Notes: generated by a model not told the origin, from the letters alone. A DNA stretch of 64,000 bases from Adenophora triphylla var. japonica (GCA_022495995.1 JAFEMH010000523.1:124001-188000); one strand, 5' to 3'. Shown: positions 1-11,447, numbered from the stretch's first letter. A program made the numbers and translations.

Positions 1-420
1 TTAATGGCTATTTTTCTGGGTGGTAAGGCTTTGGAAAATCAGTATTTATTTGCTGAACAATGGCTTGCTGGGCTGATGCATAATCTGGGTATACCGTGCG
101 ACATTCATGGCCATAATTGGGTCTTGGGCGATCGCCCAAATGTCTTGTGCGGACGCCCTTCCGCCTCGGCCAGACTTGCGCGGCCGCCCTAAGGGTTTGT
201 GCGGTCGCCCTTATGCCACGGCCTGCTTGTGCGGCCGCCCTTGGCCTGGTGTGGCCTGGTATGGCCTGCTTGTTCAATTGATGGGCTGGTTAGATGGGCT
301 TTTGATCTTGGGCTTTGTTATTTGGTATTGTGGTGTTAGAGTTGGGTCATATTCCCGCTCATCGATGTAATTTTAATATTTATCATTAAATCAAATTTTC
401 AGGTGTCATCCTGATTCTCC
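1..420. other. Unclassified GC-palindrome-rich segment
   Basis: No convincing gene is visible. Between about 120 and 245 there are repeated GC-rich inverted motifs of the GGGCGATCGCCC / GCGGCCGCCC / GCGGTCGCCC type; one exact GCGATCGC lies at 128-135. Similar motifs occur at 44310-44510 and in the Mutator-like element, so this is probably transposon or LTR sequence cut by the window edge. The short open frames have no recognisable domain. Confidence 0.4.
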
Positions 421-424
421 TAAA

Positions 425-560
425 AAAAAACCCTAACCCCTAAACCCTAAACCCTAAATCCTAAACCCTAACCCATAACCCCTAACCCCTAAACCCTAAA
501 CCTTAACCCTAACCCTAAACCCTAACCCCTAAACCCTAAACCCTAAACCCCAAACCCTAA
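425..560. repeat. Interstitial telomere-type repeat (CCCTAAA)
   Basis: About 20 consecutive CCCTAAA / CCCTAAC / CCCCTAAA units, the plant telomere motif read on its C-rich strand. Units become irregular towards 560 and change into CCCTATA units. Ordinary transposon sequence lies on both sides, so this is interstitial, not a chromosome end. Confidence 0.85.
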
Positions 561-675
561 ACCCTAATCCTATACCCTATACTATATACCCTATACCATA
601 TACTATATACCCTATACCTTATACCTATATACTATATATCCTATACCATATACTATATACCCTATATATACCAAA
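561..675. repeat. CCCTATA satellite, short block
   Basis: Degenerate CCCTATA / CTATATAC units directly continue the telomere-type block. The same satellite resumes at 3541 on the other side of the LINE remnant, so the two were probably one array. Confidence 0.75.
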
Positions 676-759
676 AACCGGTTTTGCTCTCCAGCTACTG
701 TGGGCGAAAAAAGGTGCGATTAGTGCATTTTTTTCGATTTCATCGAAATTCCGCCGGAG

Positions 760-2594
760 ATGGCCAAACCGCCTGACATTGGTGACCAGGCGAGCTTCCC
801 TAACCTTCCTTCTACATAATTACCAAAGGATTCAACAAATAACATTCCAAATCCCATCAATTCATATCTCGATTGTCCACAAAATCCGAATTTCGTGCGA
901 GCTGTTCAAGGTGATCGGAAAAGCTTCAATGGCATCAATGGAGTATTAGGTTATGATAGACTACCTCCTAGGAGGAAGATGAAGATTGATAACAAACCTG
1001 CAGTAATTTTCTTAAAGCTGGAATTGACGGCGGCAAATAATAGATAACGGCATTCCATGGTGCTCAAATTCTCAGCTGGCCGCCCAACTCTACAACAAAT
1101 TCACGATCACATAAAGCAAAATTGGCAGTTGAAAGGTGATTTTGTGGTAATTTTGATCAATCCTAGACATGTAGGAGTTTACATTAGCTGTGAAGATGAT
1201 TTGCGATTGGCTTTATCTAAGGAATCTCATATAATTCAGAAATGCATGTATAGAGCTTTTCGTTGGACTCCAGAGTTCAATTTAAATGTTGAGAATCCTA
1301 TTGTTGCTGTATGGATTCGTTTACCAGGAATTCCATGGCCATTTTATAATGGAGCCATGTTGGAATGCATTGGAAATGAAATAGGTAATTTTTTGAGGGT
1401 GGACAATAGGACATTGGGCCTTACAAATCAGTTGTTTGCTAGATTGTGTGTAGAAATTGATGTCTCTAAGCCTCTAGAGACTGAAATTTGGATTGGAGAA
1501 GCAAAGGACAATGGTTTTTGGCAAAAAATTGTGTATGAAGGTAACATTGCATATTGCACTGGATGTGGTCTGTTGGGACACTCTGTGGGAATATGTAGAA
1601 AGGTGGGAACAAGGAATTTCATTCCTAGAGACAATGTAACTGGAGAAAAACAAAGTAAAGCAGATGGTAAGAAACCAATGGTTGATAAGGTGGAGAAGAT
1701 GTGGAAGTTGAGAAGAAAGGAAAGGATGGGGCATCCAATAGCAAGATAGGGATAAAGGTTGGGGACTGCAGGAAAGGAAATCAGGAGGTGAACATAGAAA
1801 GGAAACAAATGCAACTCTTGGATAGAATTGTTGAGGAGGCAATAGAGGAGGTGAGACAAAAGGAAAACATAGGTGTAGATGAAATAGAAGATGGGGAAAT
1901 AGAGAAGACTAATGATGAACAGTTATGTGAAGAAAATGGGCAGAATACAGAAGCTATAGATGATAATGTGATAAAAGAAATTGGTAATGAGGAGATTATG
2001 CAGCATATTCCAAAGCAGGTTGTTGAAAGAAGTCTGAATACTGACAAGAGGGAAGAGGTAGTGGCAAGTATTGATTGTATTACAAGTAGAATTGGATCAG
2101 AACAGGTGGAACAGACAGAAGAAAGTTGTTTGGATGTTGCTGATAATAGTTTGAAACAGCAACAACAACATGGGCAGCAATCTCAAAATCAGAAAGTGGA
2201 AAATCAGTTTTCAAAACAAACTACTGAAGAACAACATCGGATTCTAACAGAAAGAGATGCTATTGGTCTTAGCGAGGAAGAGATAAGGTATAACAGCTTA
2301 ATGGAAGCTGGAAACAGAGTTGGAAATCAGAATAAAGAGGAGGTTGAGTGTTTAGGTCCATGTACTTTGAACAAGGAGAATTCTTGTCAATCGAGTAATG
2401 ATTTTGGTAGTTTCTCTAGTGGAAAAGAAAATGAGGAAAATAGTAAGGGGGGATCTTTAAGTGGCAGTGATGATGAGTATCAACCTCCTGTTACTCAAAA
2501 TGCTTTAAAGGAGTTGAATAAGAGAGAAAAGAAGATAGAGAGAAGCATTAACTCCGAATCAAAAAGGGGTAGACCAAGAGGTGTGAACAAATAA
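760..2594 (+). pseudogene. LINE ORF1 (DUF4283, CCHC zinc knuckle), disabled
   Basis: In L1-type plant LINEs ORF1 makes the RNA-binding protein of the retrotransposition particle. The first suitable ATG (760) gives MAKPPDIGD but meets TAA at 817. Frame then changes before 1057, where a long frame carries the DUF4283 fold (LKFSAGRPTLQQI, then the WIRLPGIPW motif) and a CX2CX4HX4C knuckle (CTGCGLLGHSVGIC, about 1557-1598). A further one-base shift near 1690-1700 leads into the acidic, Q/E-rich tail ending in the typical RGRPRG motif. Together these give roughly 600 residues, normal for the family. One stop and at least two frameshifts make it a pseudogene. Domain calls rest on visible motifs; the activity statement is family knowledge. 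Confidence 0.8.
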
Positions 2595-2600
2595 TTGGCA

Positions 2601-3479
2601 ATGGATTCAAAGTTTCAGATGTTGTATGTTTTGGATATGGGCTTTTATGCAAAGTGCAATTTAAGGATGGGTGAGTCTACTATAAATTCTAATTGTTCTG
2701 GTGTTTCTAGTTTGCTGAGGGTTATAGCTATTGCTAATTGGCAGCAGATTAATGGTGCTCAGTGTTGGTATTTGTTGAGTGTTTTTAGCATAATTTTTCC
2801 TATGGAATCTTGGTGGAATCTGCTTGGTTGTGATGTTGACTGGTTAAAGTTGAATAAGGGAGAGTTAATGGTAGCCTTGGTCAATATGCTTGGCTGTTAT
2901 GTGGTTCATACTGAGATGCTTAATGAGTGTGAGCAGATTTTGGTTATTTTGCTTTTGTTTGGTTCAGCTGGTTATTGGAATTGGCAGTCTTGTTATACTT
3001 TCAAAGTGTATAGAAAGGAGATCCAGGTTGTTATTTTCAGGTTGCTGTTGTTTTTATCAGCTTTGGATAAAGATCACAGCAACTTCTTGTGGTCTTGTAC
3101 TTGCTGGCAACAACAACAGGCATCAGTTTTGATTCAGTCTGGGGTTTACAGTTTGATATTGCATCAGTATGTTTTGAAGCAAGTTCATAGCAGTTTGGCT
3201 GCAATTTTGTGTACAGTTGGTTTTGATGCGGTTTGGATTGTGGTTAGCTTGATTGCGGTTGGTGTTGAGGCTAGCCAGTTGCGGTTTAGCTGGGCTGTGG
3301 ATAATTTGATTGCAGATAGTTGGGTCAAAGTTGGTAAGTATATAGGAAGGGATATCAAGTGTATAGGTAGATTTGGAAATTGTATTTTGTTTGGTATCAA
3401 AATTGTTATAATGGTGTTGAGGTTTAGGCTCCATCTCACTTGTGAAGTGAATGGTTGTCCCCCTCTTGAATTTCTATAG
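2601..3479 (+). other. Long open frame in the LINE 3' region, no known domain
   Basis: From ATG 2601 the frame stays open for 293 codons and is in the same frame as the ORF1 tail, separated only by TAA at 2592-2594. The predicted protein is rich in Leu, Ile, Val, Trp and Cys and has no endonuclease or RT motif. The strand is poor in A, which makes stop codons rare, so the openness may be compositional. I do not recognise it. Confidence 0.3.
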
Positions 3480-3540
3480 TTTTTGTTATCAATAAAATCC
3501 TTCCAGGTTCCGTCCTGGTTTAAAAAAAAATAAAAAAAAT

Positions 3541-4550
3541 ACCCTATACCCTATACTATGAGCCCTATACCATATACTATATACCCTATACCATATATAG
3601 GGTATAGGGTATATAGTATAGGGTATAGGGTATAGCATATACTATATACCCTATACCATATACTATATACCCTATACCCTATATAGGGTATATAGTATAG
3701 GGTATAGGGTATATAGTATATCCTATAGGGTATATAGTATAGGGTATAGGGTATAGTATATAGGGTATAGGGTATATAGTATATGGTATAGGGTATATAG
3801 TATAGGGTATAGGGTATATAGTATATGATATAGGGTTTAGGGTTTAGGGTATATAGGGTATAGGGTATAGGGTATATAGTATAGGGTATAGGGTATAGGT
3901 ATATACTATATGGTATAGGGTATATAGTATAGGGTATAGGGTATATAGTATATGGTATAGGGTATATAGTATAGGGTATAGGGTATATAGTATATGGTAT
4001 AGGGTATATAGTATAGGGTATAGGGTATATAGTATAGGGTATAGGGTATATTGTATAGGGTATAGGGTATATAGTATATGGTATAGGGTATATAGTATAG
4101 GGTATAGGGTATAGGGTATAGGGTATATAGTATATGGTATAGGGTATATAGTATAGGGTATAGTATATATGGTATAGGGTATATAGTATAGGGTATAGGG
4201 TATATAGTATATGGTATAGGGTATATAGTATAGGGTATAGGGTTTATAGTATAGGGTATAGGGTATATAGTATATGGTATAGGGTATATAGTATATGGTA
4301 TAGGATATATAGTATAGGGTATAGGGTACATGGTATATAGTATAGGGTATAGGGTATATAGTATATGGTATAGGGTATATAGTATAGGGTATAGGGTATA
4401 GTATATAGGGTATAGGGTATATAGTATATGGTATAGGGTATATAGTATAGGGTATAGGATATAGGGTATATAGTATATGGTATAGGGTTTAGGGTTTCGG
4501 GTATATAGGGTATAGGGTATATAGTATATGATAAAGGGTATAATGTTTTC
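3541..4550. repeat. TATAGGG satellite (about 1 kb)
   Basis: Tandem GGTATAGGGTATATAGTATA-like units, with both orientations near 3541-3700 and then almost purely the G-rich strand. Occasional TTTAGGG units (3834-3845, 4484-4497) betray a telomeric origin. Open frames here, such as YPIPYTI repeats on the minus strand, are satellite artefacts. Confidence 0.9.
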
Positions 4551-4589
4551 AGTTAGTTATTTTATTAATTAGTTCTAAAAATAATTAAA

Positions 4590-5202
4590 GTTAAATTTTA
4601 TAATCACCGACGGAATATTTTCGTCGCTGATAAATTAAAAAAATTAATTAATCACCGACGAAATTATTTAATCGCTGATTAATTAAAAATAATTAAAAAT
4701 TAAATTTTATAATCAGCGACGGAATATTTTCGTCGCTGATAAATTAAAAAAAAATAATTAATCACCGACGGAAATATTCTGTCGCTGGTTTATTTAAAAA
4801 AAAAAATATTTAATTTTTACCGACGGAATTATTCCGTCGCTGATTAATTAAAAATAATTAAAAATTAAATATTATAATCACCGACGAAATAATTCCGTCG
4901 CTGATAAATAAAAAAAATAAAAAATAATAACTTTTCACCGATGAAATAATTCCCTCGCTGATAAAGAACTAGCGACGGAATATTTCGTCGGTAAATCAGG
5001 CGCCAATTTAGTGGCGGTAAAGAAACGAATATTCGAGGAATATTCGTTTTTAGCTACGGAAGTTAGTGACGGAATTGAATTCCGGCGGTAAAGTTGACTC
5101 CAAAATCATTCCGTCGCTATAGCATAATTTCCGTCGCTAAATAGCGACGGAATGCTTCCGTCGCTGTTTATTCCGTCGCTAAAGCATCAGTTTCTGGTAG
5201 TG
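4590..5202. repeat. CCGTCG/CGACGG subterminal array of CACTA D
   Basis: Five or more roughly 90-110 bp units, each an ACCGACGGAAT ... ATTCCGTCGCTGAT inverted pair separated by AT-rich sequence, end at the TAGTG terminus. CACTA transposases bind short subterminal repeats of this sort; that function is inferred. Confidence 0.8.
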
Positions 5203-5330
5203 TGGGTTCGTGTCTGTTGCTCGGCCGAGCTGTTTCAGCGACTCGGTCGAGGGGTTCTTGGGAGGGACATGTCTGTTGAGGTCACACCTGTTCGTCGAAG
5301 GGGCATGTCTGATTCATGTTGTATCTTTGC

Positions 5331-6581
5331 GGAGATATGGGCTAAGTGTAGAGATGGAGGTCTGGTTGGCTTATATTTGTTGCAGGATGAGTTTTTATTT
5401 TATCGTGACAGGTTGTGCATCCCTCACGGTTCCATTCGCGAGAGCCTCATTGCGGAGTTACATGAAAATGGTCACCTTGGTCGGGACAAAACAGTTGAAC
5501 ATGTTGCTCGGAAGTATTTTTGGCCACAACTTCGCAAAGATACGCACATTTTTGTTCGAAAATGTATGATTTGTCAACGCAACAAAGGATAGTCACATAA
5601 TACGGGATTATATTCTCTACCTGTTCCGGATGGTCCGTGGGAAGACATTTCTATGGATTTCGTTTTGGGGCTTCCTAGGACGCAGAGAGGAAATGATTCA
5701 GTTTTTGTGGTGGTTGACCGTTTTTCTAAGATGGCTCACTTCATTCCTTGTCGAAAAACATCGAATGCTGCACATATAGCGGGTTTGTTTTTCAGGGAGG
5801 TGGTTCGCCTGCATGGGGTGCCTAAGTCAATCACGTCGGATCGGGATACTAAATTTCTAAGTCACTTTTGGCGAACTCTTTGGCATATCTTTCAGACTTC
5901 GTTACAATATAGTAGTTCATTTCACCCTCAAACAGATGGTCAAACAGAGGTGGTGAATCGGACGTTGGGTTCAATGATTCGTTGTCTATGTGGCGATTTT
6001 CCTAAAAAGTGGGATTTGGCGTTAGCCACAGCTGAGTTTGCTTTCAACAACATGGTAAATCGTACTACGAAAAAGACACCTTTTGAAATAGTTTATCAAA
6101 AGCCACCTACGTATACTCTTGATTTGATTTCTTTACCAAAAGTTCTGGGATATAGTGTTGCTGCTGAGCATATGGCAGAAATAATCGAGGAGGTTCAAAC
6201 AGAGGTAAGAAGAAATATTACGGAATCAAATGCAAAGTACAAGAAACATGCGGACAAGCGTCGTCGTTTGAAAGTCTTCGCTATAGGTGATATGGTGATG
6301 GTCCATTTGCGCAAAGAGAGTTACATCAGAAGAAACTTGGCCCTTGCAAGATTGCTCAGAAAATCAACGATAATGCTTATGTTGTGGAATTACCAACTGG
6401 GTGGAATATCTCCCCAACTTTTAATGTGGCGGATTTAGTTGCTTTTTACCCGGATGAGCCTCTTTATGATGACATGGATTCGGGGACGAATCCTTTTAAA
6501 GTAGGGGAGCATGATGTAGATCGTGTTGAGGCAGAACAACTTGGGGACCAAGAGGGCATGGCATTTGAAAATTCTGGTGTT
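5331..6581 (+). pseudogene. Gypsy integrase, disabled
   Basis: Integrase inserts the retroelement cDNA into chromosomes. The HHCC zinc-binding part is at about 5461-5580 (HENGHLG ... CMICQ). A TAG at 5590 interrupts the frame. The catalytic core follows: Asp in SMDFVLGLP (about 5650), Asp in TSDRDTKF (about 5835) and Glu in [10 protein letters not shown] (about 5945), spaced as in a D,D35E core. A one-base shift near 6320 moves the C-terminal domain to another frame ([16 protein letters not shown] onwards), ending at the TAA at 6582-6584. No chromodomain is visible. Neighbouring LTR repeats confirm retroelement origin. It is clearly inactive. Confidence 0.85.
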
Positions 6582-6599
6582 TAAAAGAAAAACAAATCT

Positions 6600-7175
6600 G
6601 AAGCAGAGGTGCTCGGCCGAGCTGTTTCATTAACTCGGCCGAGGGGAAAGAAGGCAGAAACTTGGTTTTTGACAGTAGCTATGCTCGGTGGAGTCAAGCC
6701 GTTGCTCGGTCGAGCCAAGGCTGTTGCTCGACCGTGCTAATTCAGCGACTCGGCCGAGGGGTTCCTGAAAAGGTTGTGTCTCTTGGGTTCGTGTCTGTTG
6801 CTCGGCCGAGCTGTTTCAGCGACTCGGCCGAGGGGTTCCTGGGAGGGACATGTCTGTTGAGGTCACACCTATTTGTCGAAGGGGCATGTCTGATTCATGT
6901 TGTATCTTTTCGTTAATACATTTGTAAATAGGTTCTTCCCTATTGTAAAAGTAGTATAAATACGTTAGTCTTTCATTGTTTTAGACATCAAGTTTTATAT
7001 AATCAAATTATTGCTTTGCAATTATTGTCCCTTTTCGATTGTTAATCAAAGTCCAGTTTAACTTTGGTTTTTGAGATTTCTTTTGGGAAGTCTCGTTTGA
7101 GATTCGTTTAGACGATTCTTGTTATTGTATTCCGCTGCGTACACATCAAGTAGTGTGAGTATTGTCATCAATATT
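6600..7175 (+). repeat. Gypsy 3' LTR region with CTCGGCCGAG palindromes
   Basis: Contains a series of CTCGGCCGAG or near-copies (6611, 6636, 6704, 6751, 6800, 6824), a TATAAATA box near 6955 and ends around the sequence CCGCTGCGTACACATC. The exact LTR start is not defined because the 5' LTR is truncated. Confidence 0.55.
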
Positions 7176-7435
7176 TTCTGTTTTTTCTTCTTTAAATTAA
7201 TCTAGCTAGTGGATTAGAAAAATCTTGTACGAGGAAGAGGGAGGATTATGAAACACTCAGGTCATTAGACCACAATGTATAAACTCAGAGAACTGAAGCT
7301 AAAACTTCATCATAAACACACCAGAAAATATCCACAAGAACAAAATTGCTCCTCCGTAAACATTCATAAACATACATAGAACATAATAATATAAAACTCA
7401 TTTTTTCATCTACAATGTTTTCCCGAAGACATGTT
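7176..7435. other. Unannotated spacer 3' of the host gene
   Basis: No repeat, RNA or gene signature recognised. It could include the distal 3' untranslated region of the minus-strand host gene. Confidence 0.4.
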
Positions 7436-7447
7436 CAATATATATAT

Positions 7448-7680
7448 ATACTAGTAAAAGCCCGTGTCCGAGGACGAGTTTTTTTTTTTTTTAATTTAAA
7501 TTTTTTTTTTTAAGGGCAAAAGTAAATTTAAAAAAAAAAAATTTTTTTTAAGGGCAAAATGGAAAAGGAACAACTTAGTGAGGGCAAAATGGAAAATTTG
7601 GCAAGTGATACTGTTCATATTACTGTTCACATCACAGTACCACTGCCATTTATACTATAGATATATATATATATATGCTA
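7448..7680. repeat. Short dispersed repeat beginning ACTAGTAAAAGCCCGTG
   Basis: Starts with the motif ACTAGTAAAAGCCCGTG and finishes with a TTTATACTATAGATATATAT tail just outside the gene. A similar head (ACTAGATTGACTCCCGTG) is at 54899 and similar tails are at 62129-62163 and 62840-62872. Class unknown; RTE LINE-like 3' tails are one possibility. Confidence 0.4.
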
Positions 7681-7713
7681 AAATGCGTCTCGAGTTTCTT
7701 GAACAAATCGCGA

Positions 7714-10700
7714 CTAAAATTCCTGGTTTTGAGGGTCTGTCTCTATTTCCTGAGCAAGTTCCCTCGTCAACCTATCAGCACGATCATCTTGTCCACCAGC
7801 AAATGTATAGACACGGAACGCAAACTGAAAGGCCCTCCAAAGCATTTTTGCTGATCCCTTTGTCTTCCCTTCAGATTTTGATCCACTTTCTTTGCTTTCT
7901 TTCTCCATTGCTTCTCTCCTCTCCTATATAAAAGTGTAACAAATGGTTGAAAATCACTATTTTTCTAAATTACCCTCTAAAACATTTAGATCTAAACTAG
8001 GCAGGATAATGAAATATACTAAATGAATGTCCAAATTTCATTCGGGGACATTCTGAAAATGCATATTTTTTATTCAGTTAAATGGCAGAGATGCATAATA
8101 TTCTTGTTATCAACTTTCTAAACATTTAACGTATAAAATGACTAGTGATTTTTTTTTGGTAAAAAACATTATGGGACAAAGTTTTTAACAAAAAAACATT
8201 CATTTTGGGATTAAAAATCTTGAAAATGGACATTCGTTTAAGGACGGACGGAGTAATGCAGTCAATTTGTTGTAAAAAAAGGTTTTTCAAAGAGAAAATT
8301 ACTCCAATTTGTATACCTGAAGTGCCAACTCCATGCAACTGGAGGAAACATCCACCATCAATTCCTTAATCCGTATAAGGATACCAAAATCAAAATGGAT
8401 CTTTTGACTTTGAAATTTCTTGGCTTCATCATCTTTTGTACGTTCTAATGTGTCCAAATCTCCTTTGATCTGTATATGAAGTATGTACTTCCTTTTGTTA
8501 ATGCATAACTCGTAGCATAGAAATTAACAAGAAAATCGCTGCAAAAAAAAAAAAGCTTTACCTTATTGAAGTAGTTCTCAACTTTGTCAAGAAGTTGATT
8601 CAATGGAGCCACTATCTTCCAGTTCTGCAGAGTAGTTACTATCGTATCTAACTTAGCGTACAGTGCTGCGGCCATTCTTAATCCTTCCAACTTTTTTGAA
8701 GGAAAATCTTCGAATCTTGCTAGGACCTGCATTTCGAAGTGTTCATTACAAAGATTGTTTTTATTTTTTATTAACGAATGACTTAGACTTAATCAGTGAA
8801 AAAGATTGTGGAAATAATGATCACAAGAAAAGGTGGGAACTTGAACAAGCTCTTAAAATCATTAACCTGAGTTTCATCCGTTAATTTCTCCATATGGGAT
8901 TCGACGTATTTATGGAACTTAATAAGCTCAGCCATGTCGGTTGTTTGGAAGGAACTAAGTGCAACTTTCACTTCCTTGATAGATTGTGCATGGTTTTTAA
9001 CATCCTCCTCAATCTGTTGAAAGTATGCTGATCTGAAAAACAAAGTAATTATGATGAATATAATTTATCTAATTATTTGAGGCTTTATGAGAGTGAAAAG
9101 AAGACCTTTTGGTCATCTCTGCTAGTGCATCAGCCATTCCTTGTTTTCCACCAGCTGCAGGAGTCCCAACTTGACCCTTTTTCCCCTGTTTGGATTTGTC
9201 ATCTAAATTAGAGCCTTCTATCTTTCCTTTTAAAAGTCGGTAGAGACTACCCATTTGAGATGATCTCCTCAGTTTAGTTGCTGCTTTCCTGGGGCCCAGT
9301 GATCCAAGTCCGGGAGGTGGTGGAGGAGCAGCTCCATTTGCTGGTCGCATTCCTGGTGGTGGTGGTGGTGGTACTGATCCGTTTGATGACTTCATTGGTG
9401 GGGGTGGAGGTGGTGCACTTCCATTTCTCATGGGAGGTGGTGGTGGTGGTGGTGGAAGTGTTTTCCCTGATGACATTGGTGGAGGTGGTGGTACATTCCC
9501 TGTTGCCATTGGTGGTGGCGGTGGTGGTATATTCCCTGATGTCATAGACGGGGGCGGTGGTGGTGGGGGAATATTAACGGATGACATGGATGGTGGTGGT
9601 AGTGGTGAAGGTATGTTTTTGGTGGCCATTGGCGGTGGAGGTGGTGGAGGAGGTGGTGGGGTGGATTTTATAGGTTCCGACACTGCAGGGGTTGGTGACA
9701 AAAGTGTTTCCGGGGCATCCTTATTTTCTGACTCAGTAGTCAATGGTGGTGCCGGAGGCTTTGGCGTTTCCATACTTCCTTCTTTTTCTTCCGTCTCTGG
9801 CGGCAGTTTTGAAGTAGCCAACTCCGGTGATTGTGCCTCCTCTGCAGCTATAATCGAACGCAGCTTTAGTAGCGATGAAGGCGGCAACAACAATTCAACT
9901 TTAACCAATCTATTTGAACATGCCATTTGGTTAAAATCCCCCATAAAATTATCTCCACTTATCATGTCAGTTTCATCTTCCATATCAAACTCCATCAAAT
10001 CATCTTCCATCTCCACCTTTGTTTCCTGAACTGGCATTTCCATCTGGTGCAAAGGGTTCAACTTTTGCTGAACCATATGAGGATACATATGAAACGATGA
10101 TAGTCGTTTAACATCAATAGGGTTCAATTTCCCCACAGCTTGTACTCTTAGAGGCAAGAGAAGTGGTGGAGAGTACAACAGCCTCGATGCATGATCTTTA
10201 CTCCCGTTTCGATTATTACTCATCTCCGGAAGAACTGATGTTGGGGTTGCCGGAGAGGACGAAAGCGAAGGCGTCGTTTTGCCGCTGTCAGAGTTCTGAC
10301 TATAATCTCCTTTCGTATCTTCATCTTCATCCATCATATCAAACATTCTTTCTCTTGCTAAGACAATCATATCATCAAGCATTGCCAGTGCTATATATTG
10401 CAGTTTCAACAAGAACATTCATCAAATTACGCAGCATTTTCAAGTCTAAAATATTGCCATTTTTTGTGGGACGGACGATTTGACATACCGAATTGTTCTA
10501 TATCTGTGGAGTATGAATTAATATGTTTGGATTTGACCATCCATTCATTGCCCTGCATCCAGAAATTTCCAACAGCTTTCAGAGCTTCACAGAAAGCTTT
10601 AATTACCTGTTAAAAAACCGATCATCTCAGATATTTCATATTAAGAACTAAAAATGTGGTAAATTTTAACGCTAAACCTGACGTATAGGGGTTCGTTCTG

Positions 10701-11447
10701 TTTCTGACAATGAAATAATACAGGGTCTAATATCAGGATAAGACTTGCAAAGATCCTTCACTGTCTCTATAGCTAGCTGCAAGTAACAATTACAAAAAAA
10801 AATGAGAATATCAGACGGGGTTTTACTGCTTTTTTCCAAAAAAGTTGAATATATTTTGAAGAAGAAAATATACTTCATTTATGGAAGCAAAAGAAACACA
10901 CGGAGGAAACTCGAGGATGTCTCTAAAGGAGAGGATTTTCTTGCGAAGCTCCGTCGTGACAACAAAGTTGCCTGCAACGTCACAAGAATTCCGCACCATG
11001 GAACCTTTAATCTCCCTGGCATTCTTTGGTACATCAGAGCTTTTATTTTTCCTCAGAAAGTTTTTTCCCTGTCGATTTACATTATCATCAGCCTTTTAAA
11101 GGAAGAACAAATCAAACAAGCAGATCTTTTTTAAAAACTTAAGAAAACAATCTTGTTTTCTATGGATTAAATCAGAACTATGAGCATATCTAAAAAAAAT
11201 CATGAATATTTTAAGGTCAAAATCCAAAATAAATCATTTTTCATGCATAATATGATATATCATACCCTTGCAAATTTCAAATGATAATATTAACAAACAA
11301 AATATCTTAAAACACCAATTAAGAGTAAGAAAAAAATAAAATACAATTGTGTCACGTTAATAATTGATAAAATACCGGAAATCCAACGATCTTTTTCTTG
11401 AAAATCTTGGGTGCAAAACCTCCAAAACAAGTGAACGGGGCGGACAT
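7714..11447 (-). CDS. Proline-rich protein, At4g04980-like, nine exons
   Basis: Only complete conventional host gene in the window. Coding exons in transcript order: 11447-11376, 11092-10874, 10776-10678, 10606-10489, 10390-9106, 9032-8867, 8726-8562, 8469-8317, 7923-7714; all introns are GT-AG and the sum, 2487 nt, is in frame (828 residues). The N-terminal third is alpha-helical with a basic start (MSAPFTCFGG). The large fifth exon has an acidic stretch, then a formin-FH1-like polyproline region with repeats of PPPPPP, then RKAATKLRRSSQMGSLYRLLKG. The C-terminal exons are coiled-coil-like (MADALAEMTKRSAYFQQIEED; QNWKIVAPLNQLL; WRAFQFAFRVYTFAGGQDDR). This order matches the Arabidopsis 'hydroxyproline-rich' At4g04980 family as I recall it. 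There is no FH2 domain and no signal peptide is obvious, so I call it neither a formin nor a cell-wall protein. Molecular role unknown. Confidence 0.88.
8100..8290. repeat. Degenerate MITE relic in the last intron
   Basis: The end GGACGGACGGAGTA (near 8241-8255) and inverted AAAACATT...AATGTTTT sequence suggest a decayed Stowaway-like insertion within the intron between the last two exons. The intron's splice sites are unaffected. Confidence 0.4.

Larger units (their letters stand above)
676..3540 (+). mobile_element. LINE (L1-type) derived element lacking reverse transcriptase
   Basis: A DUF4283/zinc-knuckle ORF1 is followed by about 0.9 kb of T/G-rich sequence, an AATAAA-type signal near 3490 and an A-rich tail at 3521-3540, as expected for a target-primed retrotransposon. 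No endonuclease, reverse transcriptase or RNase H motif can be found in any frame. TATA-satellite flanks both ends, so it inserted into the satellite; the target duplication cannot be separated from the repeat. It is probably a non-autonomous or internally deleted copy. Confidence 0.7.
430..5202. mobile_element. CACTA element D, right arm only
   Basis: The arm consists of telomere-derived satellite, then an array of ACCGACGGA/TCCGTCG motifs (4590-5195), then a terminus TTTCTGGTAGTG at 5191-5202. That resembles the TTTTCTTGTAGTG ends of the complete elements A, B and C. The left end is not visible and may lie before the window. The arm abuts a gypsy LTR fragment at 5203. The terminus differs by one base from its relatives, so assignment is by structure as well as sequence. 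Confidence 0.6.
5203..7175 (+). mobile_element. Ty3/gypsy retrotransposon remnant
   Basis: 5203-5330 is nearly identical to 6784-6910 inside the 3' LTR region, so it is a 5' LTR fragment joined by a large deletion to the integrase. Integrase is followed by the 3' LTR region (about 6600-7175) with TATAAATA near 6955. Gag, protease, RT and RNase H are missing. CACTA D appears inserted in the 5' LTR piece. Confidence 0.75.

Noticed and set aside
425..560. True chromosome end
   Set aside because: Transposon sequence lies on both sides and units are degenerate, so interstitial.
3906..4331. 141-codon minus-strand frame of YPIPYTI repeats
   Set aside because: Direct translation of the TATAGGG satellite; no start context or conservation.
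9278..10029. Gly- and Val-rich plus-strand frames of 89 and 199 codons
   Set aside because: Antisense shadow of the polyproline region of the At4g04980-like gene.
7714..11447. Formin, because of the polyproline region
   Set aside because: No FH2 domain; the flanking exons match the At4g04980 family instead.
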